Both the position numbers and the translations under genes were made by a program. From positions 1 to 7,115 of the forward strand of contig JAKBCB010000182.1 in assembly GCA_021808185.1 (NCBI GenBank): a stretch of 7,115 bases of DNA. The letters run 5' to 3'. The first letter of the stretch is position 1. The number at the start of each line of letters is the position of its first letter. The notes below the pieces were generated by a model. It made no database searches, was not told where the DNA came from, and saw only the letters and a program-made list of their open reading frames with translations. Of this stretch, positions 5,688 to 7,115 are shown in pieces. Source of the stretch: Pseudomonadota bacterium (GTDB lineage: Bacteria > Pseudomonadota > Alphaproteobacteria > Acetobacterales > Acetobacteraceae).

Positions 5688-6350
5688 ATGGCGACCGGCC
5701 TTCCTGCTCCCGTGCACGTCATGCGTGCCGGGCTGCGTGCCTTGCCCCCGCCGCTGATCGGACTGGCGCTGCGGCGCCTGACGGCCGCCCTGCCGCGCAA
5801 CCACGCGCCGCTGCTCAAGCGCCTCGGCCGGATGGCGCCAGCCAGCATCCTGTTCGCGCCGACCGATGTGCCGCACCGCTTCGTGCTGCGCATCGCGGCC
5901 CAGGGCGTGGCACTCGTTCTTGCCCGGCAAGGCACGCGGGCCGATGTCACCATGCGCGGCAGCCTCGCCACGCTGCTCGCCTTGCTGGAGAGCCGGGTGG
6001 ACAGCGACACGGTGTTCTTCTCGCGCGATCTGTCCGTCACCGGCGACACCGGCGTGGCGCTGGCCTTTCGCAACACCCTGGATGGCGAGGCGATCAACCT
6101 GATCGACGACGCGCTGTCCCGGCTCGGCCCGCTCACGGCCCCGGCGGGGCGTGCGGCCGAGCGCCTGCACGGGCGGATCGACCGGATGCTCGGCCGACTG
6201 GCCGCGCTGCGCGAGGCGGCACACCGGGACGCGCACGGGGGCCACGACCCGCGCGTGGACCGCGGCCAGATGCTCGCGAGCTTCGCGGCCCTGGCCGCGC
6301 GGGTGGAAAAGCTCGAGGCGCGGGGCAAGTCGCAACGGGGGGCCGCATGA
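5688..6350 (+). CDS. ubiT: UbiT-like SCP2-domain protein of O2-independent ubiquinone synthesis
   Basis: A 220-residue accessory protein that in E. coli UbiT binds prenylated quinone intermediates for the anaerobic hydroxylation steps carried out by UbiU-UbiV. ATG 5688 is preferred: GAGG at 5679-5682 sits five bases upstream and it lies about 28 nt after the predicted transcription start. ATG 5649 would fall inside the predicted -10 element, and GTG 5682 is a further alternative. An amphipathic N-terminal part (about 1-50) precedes an SCP2-type lipid-binding domain, about 51-145, with FVLRIAAQGVALVLA (65-79), ADVTMRGSLATLLALL (85-100) and FFSRDLSVTGDT (110-121), the strand characteristic of UbiT. 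A charged helical extension (about 155-215, ending in a heptad-like ARVEKLEARGK) makes it longer than the roughly 174-residue E. coli protein. The stop overlaps the ubiU start (ATGA). The assignment rests on the domain plus the adjacent ubiU and FNR box. Confidence 0.88.
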   Translation: MATGLPAPVHVMRAGLRALPPPLIGLALRRLTAALPRNHAPLLKRLGRMAPASILFAPTDVPHRFVLRIAAQGVALVLARQGTRADVTMRGSLATLLALLESRVDSDTVFFSRDLSVTGDTGVALAFRNTLDGEAINLIDDALSRLGPLTAPAGRAAERLHGRIDRMLGRLAALREAAHRDAHGGHDPRVDRGQMLASFAALAARVEKLEARGKSQRGAA

Positions 6351-7115
6351 CGCCGCGCTATCTGGAACTCGTCTGCCCCGCCGGCACCCCGGCCGCGCTG
6401 CGTGCCGCCATCGAGGCGGGGGCGGACACCGTCTATTGCGGCTTCCGCGACGCCACCAACGCGCGCAACTATCCTGGCCTGAACTTCGATCGCGACGAAT
6501 TGCAGGAGGCGATCGCCTTCGCGCACAGCCGCAACCGGCATGTGCTGGTCGCGATCAACACGTTTCCGCGCCCCGGCCAGACCGAACTCTGGCACCGCGC
6601 GGTGGACGATGCCGCCGCCCTGGGCGCAGATGCCGTCATCCTCGCAGATATCGGCGTGCTGGACTACGCCAGCCACAAGCACCCCCATCTGCGGCTGCAT
6701 CTTTCGGTGCAGGCCGCGGCCTCCAACCCGATGTCGCTGTCGTTCTACCGTGAGCGTTTCGGCATCCGCCGGGCGGTGCTGCCACGCGTGCTGACCGTGC
6801 GGGAGATCGCCAGCCTCGTCGAACAGATGGGCGTGGAGGCCGAGGTGTTCGCCTTCGGCAGCCTCGGCACGATGACCGAGGGCCGCTGCATCCTGTCCTC
6901 GTACCTGACCGGCCGCTCCCCCAGCAGCGACGGGGTGTGCGCCCCGGCCGAGCATGTCGCCTTCGCCGAGGAAGGCGAGGAGATGGTGATCCGCCTCGGC
7001 GGGCTGACGATGAACCGCTTTCCGCGCGACGAGGCGGCCGGCTATCCGACGCCGTGCAAGGCCCGCCTGCTCGCGAACGGCGTCCCCAGCTACCTGTTCG
7101 ACGAGCCGGTCCGGC
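6347..7115 (+). CDS. ubiU: UbiU, U32 peptidase-family Fe-S protein (partial, 3' end missing)
   Basis: The first 256 codons of UbiU; the gene runs off the right edge. UbiU forms a heterodimer with UbiV that hydroxylates ubiquinone precursors without O2. Seen: the start LELVCPAGTPAALRAAIEAG (6-25), NARNYPGLNF (38-47), AINTF (69-73), ADAVILADIGVL (94-105), LSVQAAASN (119-127) and VFAFGSLGTMTEGRC (167-181), typical of the U32/TIM-barrel-like family. ATG 6347 overlaps the ubiT stop by four bases (ATGA) and follows a G-rich Shine-Dalgarno-like tract. Cys181, Cys198 and Cys237 match three of the four [4Fe-4S] ligands of E. coli UbiU (Cys176, 193, 232) with a constant offset of five. The fourth, Cys169, corresponds to Gly174 here. 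It is likely co-transcribed with ubiT from the FNR-controlled promoter; ubiV is expected downstream, outside the window. Confidence 0.93.
   Translation, partial: MTPRYLELVCPAGTPAALRAAIEAGADTVYCGFRDATNARNYPGLNFDRDELQEAIAFAHSRNRHVLVAINTFPRPGQTELWHRAVDDAAALGADAVILADIGVLDYASHKHPHLRLHLSVQAAASNPMSLSFYRERFGIRRAVLPRVLTVREIASLVEQMGVEAEVFAFGSLGTMTEGRCILSSYLTGRSPSSDGVCAPAEHVAFAEEGEEMVIRLGGLTMNRFPRDEAAGYPTPCKARLLANGVPSYLFDEPVR

Noticed and set aside
5621..6955. Minus-strand open frame of 444 codons opposite ubiT and ubiU
   Set aside because: Low-complexity translation and no start signal; it would also cover the FNR-controlled promoter end of a well-recognised operon.
1..7115. tRNA, rRNA, CRISPR array, insertion sequence or phage genes
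   Set aside because: No regularly spaced direct repeats, transposase motifs, cloverleaf sequences or rRNA-like stretches were seen on either strand.

Overview
The window is about 7.1 kb of high-GC DNA with strongly G/C-ending codons and Shine-Dalgarno-led, tightly overlapping genes. Its content (an HDFNN-type hybrid histidine kinase, a MaoC/CaiB acyl-CoA gene set, and the anaerobic ubiquinone genes ubiT and ubiU behind an FNR-type box) suggests an alphaproteobacterium. A Rhodospirillales/Acetobacteraceae-like organism is my best guess, but this is inference without a database search.

Layout. Positions 1 to about 110 hold what looks like an incomplete coding fragment on the minus strand that runs off the left edge. 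Positions 111-559 contain no convincing gene but several hairpins and inverted repeats. A soluble PAS-HisKA-HATPase-REC hybrid kinase follows (start GTG 560 preferred, end 2341). Its last 122 bp overlap, tail to tail, a minus-strand MaoC-family hydratase gene (2220-2666). A 91-bp AT-richer divergent promoter region with three short palindromes separates that gene from a plus-strand operon of a second MaoC-like protein (2758-3318), a CaiB/BaiF-type CoA transferase (3318-4469) and a substrate-binding-protein-fold protein with no visible signal peptide (4466-5596). The three operon genes are joined by stop/start overlaps.

A new transcription unit begins after 5596. A perfect FNR/Anr consensus box (5611-5624) with a suitably placed -10-like hexamer precedes ubiT (start 5688 preferred), whose stop overlaps the start of ubiU (6347 to the right edge, truncated). 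These are two of the three components of the O2-independent ubiquinone pathway; ubiV would be expected further right.

How the genes fit together. The two MaoC proteins share a conserved C-terminal block, but only the minus-strand one keeps the full catalytic Asp/His hydratase motif, so they could form a catalytic/non-catalytic pair. With the CoA transferase they suggest activation of an organic acid to its CoA ester followed by hydration or dehydration. The leaderless solute-binding-fold protein coupled to the transferase is the least explained part and the best candidate for an undescribed function, perhaps cytoplasmic ligand sensing or substrate delivery. The ubi genes are a separate, oxygen-regulated unit. 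The UbiU here has Gly where the first [4Fe-4S] cysteine ligand of E. coli UbiU lies.
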